Source: Microvirga splendida (lineage in GTDB: Bacteria; Pseudomonadota; Alphaproteobacteria; Rhizobiales; Beijerinckiaceae). From it: a DNA stretch of 49,787 nt. The translations under genes and the position numbers were made by a program. The stretch is from the NCBI RefSeq assembly GCF_016427565.1, contig NZ_JAELXT010000032.1:1-49787 (forward strand), given 5' to 3'. A model generated the notes under the pieces. That model saw nothing but the letters and a program-made list of their open reading frames with translations. It did no database searches and was not told the DNA's origin. Shown one piece after another: positions 25,919-34,129 of this stretch (position 1 is its first letter; the number at the start of each line of letters is the position of its first letter).

Positions 25919-26989
25919 ATGAGCCGAAAAAGGTGGCGAGCCGTCAAGGAGATACGCATTGCCGACGTCGCTCGACTTGCGGGGGTGTCTACGGCCACCG
26001 TCAGCCGCGTGCTGTCCGATCCGGACAAGGTTCGGCAAAAAACTCACGATCTCGTGATGGAGGCGGTGCGGCGCAGCGGCTACATCCCCAACAGCACGGC
26101 ACAAAAGCTGCGCACGCGCCGCACCATGAACGTGCTGGTGATCGCCCCCAGGCTGACCAATCCCGTCTTCGCCGAGATCCTCCGCGGGGTCGACGACGAG
26201 CTGACCCAGTCGGGATACGGAATCATCATCGGCAATCTGGACAACCGCAGGGAGCGGGAGGCCCGCTATGTCGACTTGGCTCTGTCGCGCCAGGTGGACG
26301 GCATTCTCCTGCTGACCGGCTACATCCCGGAGAACGGCGCCCGCAGCATGCGGGACTCAGGCCTGCCCATCGTGGCCATGTGCGCCGCCATTCATGAGGA
26401 CGGCATCCCCAATATCGTCGTTCAGGATCGTGAGGCTGCCCGGCAGGCTGTGGAGTACCTGGCTCGCCTCGGGCACCGCAAGTTCGGCTACATTTCGGGC
26501 ACGCTCGGCTCCATCATCGAGGTCGAGCGCTTCGCGGGGTTTCAGGAGGGGATTGCCGCGGCCGGTTTCAGCCAGGACGATGTCGTGCGCTGGGAGGGGC
26601 CCTTCGTCTTTTCGACCGGGGTGTCGGCCGCGGAGGCCTTCCTGCAGATGAAGGATCGCCCCACGGGAATTTTCGCGGCCTGCGACGAGAGCGCGATCGG
26701 CTTCATCAAGCGTGTTCGCGCCGAACGCATCCGTGTCCCGCAGGACGTCTCGGTGATCGGCTTCGACGGCATCGAATATGCGGATTACACGGAGCCCACC
26801 CTCACCACGTTTCGGCAGCCGCTGCATGAATTGGGATGCGTCGGGGCGGATGTTCTCCTGAAGCTGATCCACAATGCGATGAAGCCTGAGGACTGGAGCA
26901 TCCGGCTGCCTGTGACGCTGCTGGAGCGCGAGACGACCGGGCCCGTTCTGCACAAGGACTACAAATCCCTGCGTCGCTCGGCGGTCTGA
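25919..26989 (+). CDS. LacI family transcriptional regulator
   Basis: A 356-residue repressor-type regulator. The helix-turn-helix and hinge read IADVARLAGVSTATVSRVLS at residues 13-32, followed by a periplasmic-binding-protein-like ligand domain (NVLVIAPRLTNPVFAEILRG; FAACDESAIGFI; VSVIGFDGIEYADYTEPTLT). The ATG follows GGAGG by eight bases. It is divergent from the sugar ABC operon and is followed after 44 bases by a dehydrogenase gene, so it most likely represses both through the TGTAATCGATTACA site. The inducer is probably the transported sugar or a keto-derivative. Confidence 0.95.
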   Translation: MSRKRWRAVKEIRIADVARLAGVSTATVSRVLSDPDKVRQKTHDLVMEAVRRSGYIPNSTAQKLRTRRTMNVLVIAPRLTNPVFAEILRGVDDELTQSGYGIIIGNLDNRREREARYVDLALSRQVDGILLLTGYIPENGARSMRDSGLPIVAMCAAIHEDGIPNIVVQDREAARQAVEYLARLGHRKFGYISGTLGSIIEVERFAGFQEGIAAAGFSQDDVVRWEGPFVFSTGVSAAEAFLQMKDRPTGIFAACDESAIGFIKRVRAERIRVPQDVSVIGFDGIEYADYTEPTLTTFRQPLHELGCVGADVLLKLIHNAMKPEDWSIRLPVTLLERETTGPVLHKDYKSLRRSAV

Positions 26990-27033
26990 AACCCGCATCC
27001 CGTTCGATAGCCACAACACCTGAGGAGAACACC

Positions 27034-28047
27034 ATGCAGCCGGTTCGTTGGGGCATTCTGAGCACGGCCAAGATCGGTCGGACGAAGGTCGTGCCCGGCA
27101 TGATGAAGAGTCCGCTCTGCGATGTTGTCGCTGTCGGCTCGAGAAGCGAGGTTGGCGCGCGTGAGATGGCTGCGGAACTCGGGATCGGAAAAGCATACGG
27201 CTCCTACGAGGCGTTGCTGGCCGATCCGGACATCGAGGCGATCTACAATCCGTTGCCCAACCATCTGCATGTGCCGATGACCCTGGCGGCAGCGGCCGCC
27301 GGCAAGCACGTTTTGTGCGAGAAGCCGATTGCCATCACGAGGGAGGAGGCGGAGCGGCTAACGCAGGTCTCATCGCAGGTGATGATCGCCGAGGCCTTCA
27401 TGGTCCGCCACCATCCGCAATGGCAGCGTGCCCGTGAGATCATTCGAGAGGGAGATATTGGAGAGCTACGCTCCATCCAGGTCATCTTCTCGTATTTCAA
27501 CGTCGATCCCGGCAATATCCGCAACAGGGCCGATATCGGCGGGGGAGGGCTCCTCGACATCGGCTGCTATGCGGTTGTGGCCGGGCGCTACTTCTTCGAC
27601 GCCGAGCCGATTCGCACGATCGCTCTCGTCGATCGCGATCCGACCTACGGGGTGGATCGCACCACAAGCGCTCTTCTCGACTTCGGCAAGGGCCGGCAAT
27701 TGACCTTCACCGTCTCGACCCAGGCCGTGCCGTTCCAGCGGATCCAGATGCTCGGAACCAGGGGGCGGGTTGAAATCGAGATCCCCTTCAACGCCCCTCC
27801 GGACAGGCCGACCCAGATTTTCCTCGATGACGGAACCGCCCATGGCGGGCTCTCGGCGAAGTCTATCGAGTTCCCGGTCGTCGACCAGTATGAGCAGCAG
27901 GGTGCTGCTTTCAGCCGTGCGATCCGGGGGGACACGCCGCTCGACTACGGATTGAACGATGCGCTCGCAAACATGCGGATTCTGGACGCCATCCGGCAAT
28001 CGGCTGACACCGCCGCATGGGTGTCGATCTCTGAGCGATCAGACTAG
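27034..28047 (+). CDS. Gfo/Idh/MocA family oxidoreductase
   Basis: A 337-residue NAD(P)-dependent dehydrogenase of the glucose-fructose oxidoreductase type. The nucleotide-binding start is RWGILSTAKIGRTKVVPGM and the family motif is LCEKPIAITREEAERL near residue 95. The stretch GGGGLLDIGCYAVVAGRYFF carries the conserved Asp and nearby residues of the active site. The ATG follows GAGGAG. It is downstream of lacI and is the second dehydrogenase of the locus, perhaps catalysing the opposite redox step to the ThuB-like enzyme. The substrate is not known. Confidence 0.93.
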   Translation: MQPVRWGILSTAKIGRTKVVPGMMKSPLCDVVAVGSRSEVGAREMAAELGIGKAYGSYEALLADPDIEAIYNPLPNHLHVPMTLAAAAAGKHVLCEKPIAITREEAERLTQVSSQVMIAEAFMVRHHPQWQRAREIIREGDIGELRSIQVIFSYFNVDPGNIRNRADIGGGGLLDIGCYAVVAGRYFFDAEPIRTIALVDRDPTYGVDRTTSALLDFGKGRQLTFTVSTQAVPFQRIQMLGTRGRVEIEIPFNAPPDRPTQIFLDDGTAHGGLSAKSIEFPVVDQYEQQGAAFSRAIRGDTPLDYGLNDALANMRILDAIRQSADTAAWVSISERSD

Positions 28048-28270
28048 GTGGCGGTTATTCCGAATTCCGCATACGGGATGCTGGGCCTGATTGGCTCTTG
28101 TGGGGCAGGTTCGCTTAGTCGACAATGCCTTCGTAGTAGTCCAAATTGACCTTCTCTCCATGAGGGTGACCGGCGCGCACCGAGTGGATGCGTTGACTTT
28201 GGTCCAGGCAAGTCGAAACTCGTTTCACTCTCATCGTCCTGCAAAAGCTCGCCTGTGAAATGGTCGGGTT

Positions 28271-29755
28271 ATGGAAAAGAACGCAAAGGTATCTGGCATG
28301 GATTCCATTCCGACAGCGGTCTCATCTTCCCTCAAGTTCGGGACGAGCGGCCTGCGGGGCCTCGTCGTGGAACTGAATGGCGTGCCCGCCTATGCCTACA
28401 CCCGAGCCTTCGCCGAAATGCTGAAGGCGGACGGTTCCGCAGCGGCGTCCGAGGGCCGTGTTCTGGTCGGGCGGGACTTGCGGGAAAGCAGCCCCAGCAT
28501 TGCCCGGCTTTGCTGTGCCGCCCTGAAGGATGCCGGCCTCACGCCGCTCGATTGCGGGGCCCTTCCGACACCCGCGCTTGCCTATCATGGCATGCGTTTC
28601 GGCATCCCGGCCATCATGGTGACCGGCAGTCACATTCCTGAGGACCGCAACGGGCTGAAGTTCTACCGGGCTGAAGGCGAGATCGACAAAAGGGACGAGG
28701 CCGCCATTCTGGACTGGCACGCCCGGCTGGGCGTTGCGTCTCTTCCAGAGAGCGCCCGCACGTTCCAGGCCGAGGCCCCTGAGGTCGACCTGATCGCCGC
28801 CTACCAGGATCGCTATCGGGACTTCTTCGGAGCAGGGGCCCTGTCGGGCCTGACGGTGGGCGTGTATCAGCACTCCTCGGTGGCGCGGGACGTAATCGTC
28901 CGGATGATCGAGAGCCTGGGGGCGCGGGCTGTGCCGCTCGGGCGGGCCACGAGCTTCATCCCGGTCGACACCGAAGCTCTGCGCGAGGAGGACGAGGTTC
29001 TGGCCCGGCAATGGGCCGGCGAGCAGAAACTCGACGCCATCGTGTCGACCGACGGGGATGCTGACCGGCCCCTGATCTCCGATGCTGCCGGCTCCTTCCT
29101 GCGGGGCGACCTGGTCGGCGCCATCACGGCCCGGTATCTGGGAGCGGATGCGATCGTCACGCCTGTGACCTCCAACTCCGCCCTGGAGGCCTGCGGCGCC
29201 TTTGCGCAGGTGATTCGCACCAGGGTCGGCTCGCCCTATGTCATCGCCGGCATGGCGGAGGCCATACGCGCCGGGGCGAAGGCCGTCGTCGGGTTCGAGG
29301 CCAATGGCGGCGTTCTGCTCGGCTCCGACATCGTGCGGGAGGGCCGGAGCCTTGCCGCCCTTCCGACCCGGGATGCGATGCTGCCGATCCTGTGCGCCCT
29401 CGGTGAGGCCAAGGCCCAGGGCAGGTCCCTCGCGGAGGTCGGAGCCGGCTTTGCCTTCAAGGCAGCGGCCAGCAACCGCCTCAAGAACGTGCCGGGCGAA
29501 AGGAGCGGCGCCTTCCTGACGCGGTTGCAGCAGGATGAGGCTTTCCGCGAGGACCTCATGGAGCCTCTGGGAGGCGTGGCGGCGCTCGACGGGCAGGACG
29601 GCGTCCGCCTGACGGCCAGGAACGGCGAGGTCGTGCATTTCCGTGCCTCAGGGAATGCTCCGGAACTGCGGGTTTATGTCGAGGCGCCAACGCCCGAACG
29701 GGCTGAAGGCCTCCTGGAATGGGGGTTGGCTCAAGCCGAACAGCAGGTGGGCTGA
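28271..29755 (+). CDS. Phosphomannomutase/phosphoglucomutase family protein
   Basis: A 494-residue phosphohexomutase that interconverts hexose 1- and 6-phosphates to feed nucleotide-sugar synthesis. The catalytic serine loop is TGSHIPEDRNGLKF near residue 117, the metal loop STDGDADRPLIS near residue 258, the sugar-recognition loop GFEANGGVLL near residue 342 and the phosphate-binding C-terminal loop RASGNAPELRVYVEA near residue 457. The ATG at 28271 is given; ATG at 28298 with AAAGG upstream is equally possible and removes nine residues. It precedes the polysaccharide locus and may supply it. Confidence 0.92.
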   Translation: MEKNAKVSGMDSIPTAVSSSLKFGTSGLRGLVVELNGVPAYAYTRAFAEMLKADGSAAASEGRVLVGRDLRESSPSIARLCCAALKDAGLTPLDCGALPTPALAYHGMRFGIPAIMVTGSHIPEDRNGLKFYRAEGEIDKRDEAAILDWHARLGVASLPESARTFQAEAPEVDLIAAYQDRYRDFFGAGALSGLTVGVYQHSSVARDVIVRMIESLGARAVPLGRATSFIPVDTEALREEDEVLARQWAGEQKLDAIVSTDGDADRPLISDAAGSFLRGDLVGAITARYLGADAIVTPVTSNSALEACGAFAQVIRTRVGSPYVIAGMAEAIRAGAKAVVGFEANGGVLLGSDIVREGRSLAALPTRDAMLPILCALGEAKAQGRSLAEVGAGFAFKAAASNRLKNVPGERSGAFLTRLQQDEAFREDLMEPLGGVAALDGQDGVRLTARNGEVVHFRASGNAPELRVYVEAPTPERAEGLLEWGLAQAEQQVG

Positions 29756-29765
29756 AGCCTCGGGC

Positions 29766-30659
29766 TTATGGATCCAGAGGGCCGAAGCGGCCCGTCAGGC
29801 TATCGCGAATGCCGCGGGTCATCAGACGCAGCCGCTGGGCCTTTTTATCGGCAAGGGTCGTGTAGGTTCCAAGAAAGGCCAAGCAACGACTGATGAAGTA
29901 AAGCCGCCAGGCCAGAGGCGTATAGGGCTGGCGTGCGAGCCAGAGGGCATTCCTGACCCAGTAATAGTTCCGTATCGGAACATGAACGGCCACCTGGCGC
30001 GCGCCGAGCTTGACCGTTCCGCTCCCCAACCGGTGCTCCACCGTCGCGGTGGGTGACAGGAAGCTCCGGTATCCGGCCGCGCGGGCCCGGAAGCACCACT
30101 CGACATCGACTAGATCGATGAAAAGGTCTTCCCGGAACCCGCCCACCTTCTCCAGGACCGTCAGCGGGATCAGGGAGCCGGAAGCAATGATGAAGTCGCT
30201 GGCCACGGGCCGCTTTTCCCCCTTTAGGGAGATCCGGGACAGGCGAGGGCCGCTGGCCCGGTAGGCTCTGGTCTGCACCCCGCTGTTCAGCTCATAATAA
30301 GCCGGTCCGATGGCCGCCACGCCGCCTTGTTCGGCTTCAAGGGACTTCAGGTTCGCTCTCAGATCCGAGACCATCCCAAGTGCGAGAATTGTATCCTGGT
30401 CTAGGAGCAGGATGTGAGTGAAGCCGCCATCCCGGGCCACGGCAAGGCCCCGATTCTGTGCCGCGGCTATTCCCAAATTCGATGAACTATCAATAAGTTG
30501 CGCATCCGCTGCGGAAGCCAGCCGCCGCACGTCCTCCGCATTGGCCGACCCATTGTCGACCACGACAAGGCCCTGAACTTGCGAGGCAACGGCTTCCAGA
30601 ACCCGGGCAAGCAAGTCGATGTCCGGATTGTACGTTACCGCAACGGCTAAGACATGCAT
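29766..30659 (-). CDS. Glycosyltransferase family 2 (rhamnosyltransferase-like)
   Basis: A 297-residue inverting glycosyltransferase. The GT-A fold begins LAVAVTYNPDIDLLARVLEA, with VVVDNGS at about residue 36, the donor-binding LLLDQDT near residue 85 and the catalytic region FIDLVDVEWCFRARAAGYRS near residue 190. These features match RfbF/RfbN-type rhamnosyltransferases. The ATG at 30659 has GGAG upstream. It is transcribed toward the phosphomutase gene and away from the wbpA-like gene, and marks the left edge of the polysaccharide genes. Confidence 0.9.
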   Translation of the reverse strand: MHVLAVAVTYNPDIDLLARVLEAVASQVQGLVVVDNGSANAEDVRRLASAADAQLIDSSSNLGIAAAQNRGLAVARDGGFTHILLLDQDTILALGMVSDLRANLKSLEAEQGGVAAIGPAYYELNSGVQTRAYRASGPRLSRISLKGEKRPVASDFIIASGSLIPLTVLEKVGGFREDLFIDLVDVEWCFRARAAGYRSFLSPTATVEHRLGSGTVKLGARQVAVHVPIRNYYWVRNALWLARQPYTPLAWRLYFISRCLAFLGTYTTLADKKAQRLRLMTRGIRDSLTGRFGPLDP

Positions 30660-30987
30660 CCATGGTCTCCGGGATCTCGCCGTCCTAGTAAAGAGATCCC
30701 CGAGGCGCGGCAAGCGAGGGCCAAGGCCTGCTGACCGCCTTTGCCGGCAACCCCGGGGTTTTCAACGATGGGTTTGCCGGGATCTGGGCCGGATTGAGGG
30801 TAAGGGTTGCTGGGTAAAGTCCAAAGAGGTATAGCGGCGCCGAAGTGCTCCGGTCAGGCTTGCAGGCCGTAAGCATCTTCCCTTACGGCAGGCGCGGCAC
30901 TATGGCGCTTTCCGAAGGTATGCGGTCTGGACCAATGCGCCTATAGAAGGACCGCGCCACCTTACGCGCTTGAAGCCGAGATTTCCG
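30660..30987. other. Intergenic stretch of 328 bases between divergent polysaccharide genes
   Basis: It contains the 12-base palindrome AACCCCGGGGTT (30749-30760), flanked by TTTGCCGG on both sides. No frame looks coding. It should hold the promoters of the glycosyltransferase gene on the minus strand and the dehydrogenase gene on the plus strand. Confidence 0.45.
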
Positions 30988-32295
30988 ATGCACAAAGACA
31001 CGCTGCTGAAAAAACTGAACGATAAGACCGCCGTGATCGGTATCGTCGGGCTGGGCTATGTCGGTCTGCCGCTGTCCCTCCGTTATTCCGAGGTCGGCTA
31101 CAGGGTTGTGGGCTTCGACATCGACCAGGAAAAGGTCGATGCTCTCATGCGGGGTGAGACCTACATCGAGCATATCGGTTCCGAGGGCATTGCGAAAGCG
31201 ATTCAAAGCGGCTTTGAACCGACTGCCGATCTTTCGCGCGCCCGCGACGTGGACGCCTTGATCCTGTGTGTTCCGACCCCTTTGAACAAGTATCGCGAGC
31301 CCGATCTCAGCTTCGTTCTGAACACGGTGGATGCCCTCGTGCCGCACATGCGAGGCGGTCAGGTCATGTCCCTGGAGAGCACCACCTATCCCGGCACGAC
31401 CGAGGAGGAGTTGCGTCCGCGGCTCGAGAAGGCCGGGTTCAAGATCGGGGAGGACGCGTTCCTCGTCTTCTCGCCGGAGCGCGAGGATCCCGGCAACGCA
31501 AAGTTCACCACCCACACGATCCCGAAGGTCTGCGGCGGCAGCACGCCTTCGTGCCTTGAGGTCGGCCTTGCTCTTTATGGGCAGGTCATCAACACCGTCG
31601 TGCCTGTCAGTTCCACCCAGGCTGCGGAGCTGACAAAGCTTCTCGAGAACATCCACCGTGCCGTCAATATCGGCTTGGTCAATGAAATGAAGATCATCGC
31701 GGACCGGATGGGCATCGACATCCACGAGGTCATCCGTGCGGCGGCCACCAAGCCATTCGGCTTTGTGCCTTACTATCCGGGCCCGGGGCTCGGCGGCCAC
31801 TGCATCCCGATCGATCCGTTTTACCTGACTTGGAAGGCGCGTGAATATGGTCTCCATACCCGCTTCATCGAGCTTGCGGGCGAGATCAACAGCACGATGC
31901 CGGAATGGGTCATCGAGAAGGTGACCGAGGCTCTGAACGAGCGAGAGAAGCCGGTTCGGGGCAGCAAAATCCTCGTTCTCGGCATCGCCTATAAGAAGAA
32001 CGTCGACGACATGCGGGAATCGCCCTCGGTCGAGCTGATGACTCTGCTTCAAGCGAAGGGTGCACAGATCGACTACAGCGACCCGCATGTGCCGAGCTTC
32101 CCGAAGATGCGCCGCTATTCCTTCGATCTTGAAAGCGTGGAACTTACGCCAGAGACGCTGGCCAGCTACGATCTAGTGCTTTTGGCGACGGATCACGACA
32201 GGTTCGACTACGACACCATCGAAAAGCACGCGAAGCTCATCGTCGACACCCGTGGGCGATATCTCGGAAAGCGCAGCAATGTGGTGAAGGCGTAA
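30988..32295 (+). CDS. wbpA: UDP-N-acetylglucosamine 6-dehydrogenase (WbpA type)
   Basis: A 435-residue nucleotide-sugar dehydrogenase that oxidises UDP-GlcNAc to UDP-N-acetylglucosaminuronate. The Rossmann start is IGIVGLGYVGLPLSLRYSEV, the middle domain holds LLENIHRAVNIGLVNEM, and the catalytic Cys272 is in GPGLGGHCIPIDP. The C-terminal motif GIAYKKNVDDMRESPSVEL is characteristic of the WbpA/TviB branch rather than of UDP-glucose dehydrogenases. The ATG at 30988 is chosen over TTG at 30970. No wbpBCDE-type genes follow here, so the uronic acid may be used directly or modified elsewhere. Confidence 0.92.
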   Translation: MHKDTLLKKLNDKTAVIGIVGLGYVGLPLSLRYSEVGYRVVGFDIDQEKVDALMRGETYIEHIGSEGIAKAIQSGFEPTADLSRARDVDALILCVPTPLNKYREPDLSFVLNTVDALVPHMRGGQVMSLESTTYPGTTEEELRPRLEKAGFKIGEDAFLVFSPEREDPGNAKFTTHTIPKVCGGSTPSCLEVGLALYGQVINTVVPVSSTQAAELTKLLENIHRAVNIGLVNEMKIIADRMGIDIHEVIRAAATKPFGFVPYYPGPGLGGHCIPIDPFYLTWKAREYGLHTRFIELAGEINSTMPEWVIEKVTEALNEREKPVRGSKILVLGIAYKKNVDDMRESPSVELMTLLQAKGAQIDYSDPHVPSFPKMRRYSFDLESVELTPETLASYDLVLLATDHDRFDYDTIEKHAKLIVDTRGRYLGKRSNVVKA

Positions 32296-32425
32296 TTGGA
32301 GTTATTTGAGGCTATCCGAGGCCCGGTCAGTCTCTTGCAACCCATCGGTATGCACTTCGTCATCAAAGCCGCTCTATGTTTCGGATTGACGGCTCGAAAA
32401 TTTGAAACGGAATCAAGGAAGCAAA

Positions 32426-33229
32426 GTGAGAGCCGACGGTTCGAACATTTTGGAAGTACTACGGGAGGTTCGCGACGGTTGGCGCTGGCGTGAACTGTGG
32501 ATGACCCTCGGATGGCGGGATGTGCAGTCGCGCCACCGTCGTTCACGAATTGGGCCGTTCTGGAACACGCTTAGTTTGGCTTTCGTCGCCACATGTATTG
32601 GTAGTCTCTATGGCGGGATCATGGGGCGTCCCATGTCCGAATATGTCCCTCATCTTGTTACCGGCTACATGATATGGGCATTCCTTCAGGCGCTGGTGAT
32701 TGAAGGCAAGGACTCCTTCGTCAGTAACGCCGCCGCCATCCGGGAGATCGCCGTTCCAAAGACAGTGTATGTCTACAAAGCTCTCTGGAAGAACCTCATC
32801 ATACTTGCGTTCAACTCACTCGTTTATGTTGCGGCGCTTGCGATCTTCCAGGTGTGGCCATTCCCAGGCATTGTTCTCCTTCTGCCGGCTTTAGCACTTG
32901 TGTTGCTCAACGGGATATGGGTTGCCCTTCTGCTTGGGTTGATCAATGTGCGCTACCGAGACTTGGGGCAGTTGGTCCCAAATGCCATGCGGTTAGCCTT
33001 CTTCGTGACGCCGATCCTGTGGTTTCCCGAGGATGCCACCGGAATCCGCACGATCTTCGTGGACTTCAATCCCTTCTACTACTTTATCGAGGTGCTGCGT
33101 GCGCCGTTGCTGGGGCAGGCGCCGCATTCTTTGATCTGGTTCGTGACCATCGCGATCACGCTGCTCGGTTGGGGCATAGCTGTGCCAATCTATGCTCATT
33201 GGCGCCGGCGGATCGCGTTCTGGGTTTGA
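32426..33229 (+). CDS. Polysaccharide ABC exporter permease (Wzm-like)
   Basis: A 267-residue ABC-2 type membrane protein with about six helices. The amphipathic start RELWMTLGWRDVQSRHRRSR followed by IGPFWNTLSLAF is typical of Wzm/KpsM/TagG exporters of lipid-linked O antigen, capsule or teichoic acid. The GTG at 32426 follows AAGGAAG closely; TTG at 32402 would add eight residues. The ATPase gene follows after nine bases. It probably exports the polysaccharide built by the surrounding enzymes across the inner membrane. Confidence 0.92.
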   Translation: MRADGSNILEVLREVRDGWRWRELWMTLGWRDVQSRHRRSRIGPFWNTLSLAFVATCIGSLYGGIMGRPMSEYVPHLVTGYMIWAFLQALVIEGKDSFVSNAAAIREIAVPKTVYVYKALWKNLIILAFNSLVYVAALAIFQVWPFPGIVLLLPALALVLLNGIWVALLLGLINVRYRDLGQLVPNAMRLAFFVTPILWFPEDATGIRTIFVDFNPFYYFIEVLRAPLLGQAPHSLIWFVTIAITLLGWGIAVPIYAHWRRRIAFWV

Positions 33230-33238
33230 GGTCGAACG

Positions 33239-33997
33239 ATGGCGCTGATCAAGCTTGAAAACATAACACTGGAATTCCCAGTCCAAGCCTTGAAGTCGGA
33301 TCGGCGTCGATCATCCGATGAGAGGCCTATCGGTGGTCAACTGTCATCGGGGCAGTCCGGTCACATGATCGTGCGGGCTTTGGATCAGTTGTCGCTCACG
33401 CTGGGACCCGGGGATCGCCTTGCATTGTTGGGTCACAATGGTGCAGGCAAAACCACGTTATTGCGAGTCATGGCCAAACTCTACGCGCCGACCCATGGGC
33501 GCGTGACCATCCAAGGACGTGTTGCGCCACTGCTGAACCTCGGCTTCGGCATGGACATGGACTCAACCGGCTATGACAATATCTTTATCCGCGGTCTCTT
33601 TCTCGGGATGAGCAAGGCCGAGTTGAAAAAGAAGGCGGATGTGATCGCCGAGTTCAGCGAGCTCGGCGACTTCCTTGATCTGCCCATGCGCACCTACTCT
33701 TCGGGCATGCGCGCACGGTTGGCGTTTGCCATCTCTACCCATGTTGAGACAGATATCCTGTTGCTGGATGAAGTCGTGGCGACGGGTGATGCCCGCTTCT
33801 TTAAGAAGGCGAACGAAAAGCTGGAGAGCTTTGCGCGGGACTCCAAGCTTCTGGTCCTAGCCTCTCACTCAAATAAAGTACTGCGGGAGCTGTGCAATAA
33901 GGCCCTTCTCTTGGAGCATGGCCGTGCCAAGGCATTCGGACCCATCGAGGAGGTCATTGAGACATACGCAGCCTCCACGGGGACCGACGGCAAATAG
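33239..33997 (+). CDS. Polysaccharide ABC exporter ATPase (Wzt-like)
   Basis: A 252-residue ATPase paired with the Wzm-like permease. It has Walker A GHNGAGKTTLLR near residue 70, the signature region YSSGMRARLAFA near 155 and Walker B ILLLDEVVATGDARF near 175. An insertion with many Ser/Arg residues (SDRRRSSDERPIGG) precedes the Walker A. The protein ends soon after the D-loop region and has no C-terminal carbohydrate-binding domain, so chain-end recognition by the Wzt C-domain is not expected here. Confidence 0.93.
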   Translation: MALIKLENITLEFPVQALKSDRRRSSDERPIGGQLSSGQSGHMIVRALDQLSLTLGPGDRLALLGHNGAGKTTLLRVMAKLYAPTHGRVTIQGRVAPLLNLGFGMDMDSTGYDNIFIRGLFLGMSKAELKKKADVIAEFSELGDFLDLPMRTYSSGMRARLAFAISTHVETDILLLDEVVATGDARFFKKANEKLESFARDSKLLVLASHSNKVLRELCNKALLLEHGRAKAFGPIEEVIETYAASTGTDGK

Positions 33998-34006
33998 CGA
34001 GCGTGC

Positions 34007-34111
34007 ATGTCATTCCAGCAGGAGTGGTTGAAGGAGCGACATGGACATGAGGCAGACATCTACACCCTGGTCACTCGGTTCCGTAGTTCCCTCATGGCGT
34101 GCGGGCCCTGA
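34007..34111 (+). CDS. Doubtful 34-codon ORF before the glycosyltransferase gene
   Basis: ATG at 34007 opens a frame for 34 residues (MSFQQEWLKERHGHEADIYT, then LVTRFRSSLMACGP) ending in TGA at 34109. It is in the same frame as the gene at 34130, separated from it by this TGA and a second TGA at 34124. It has no good ribosome site. It could be a remnant of a longer N terminus or of a lost gene. I keep it as a low-confidence entry. Confidence 0.2.
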   Translation: MSFQQEWLKERHGHEADIYTLVTRFRSSLMACGP

Positions 34112-34129
34112 GCGGGGAGACTGTGACCT

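Noticed and set aside
28044..28244. Minus-strand 66-codon frame before the phosphomutase gene
   Set aside because: There is no ribosome site and the composition is non-coding; treated as intergenic.
30883..32088. Minus-strand frame of 401 codons opposite wbpA
   Set aside because: Shadow of the dehydrogenase gene; the catalytic motifs are on the plus strand.
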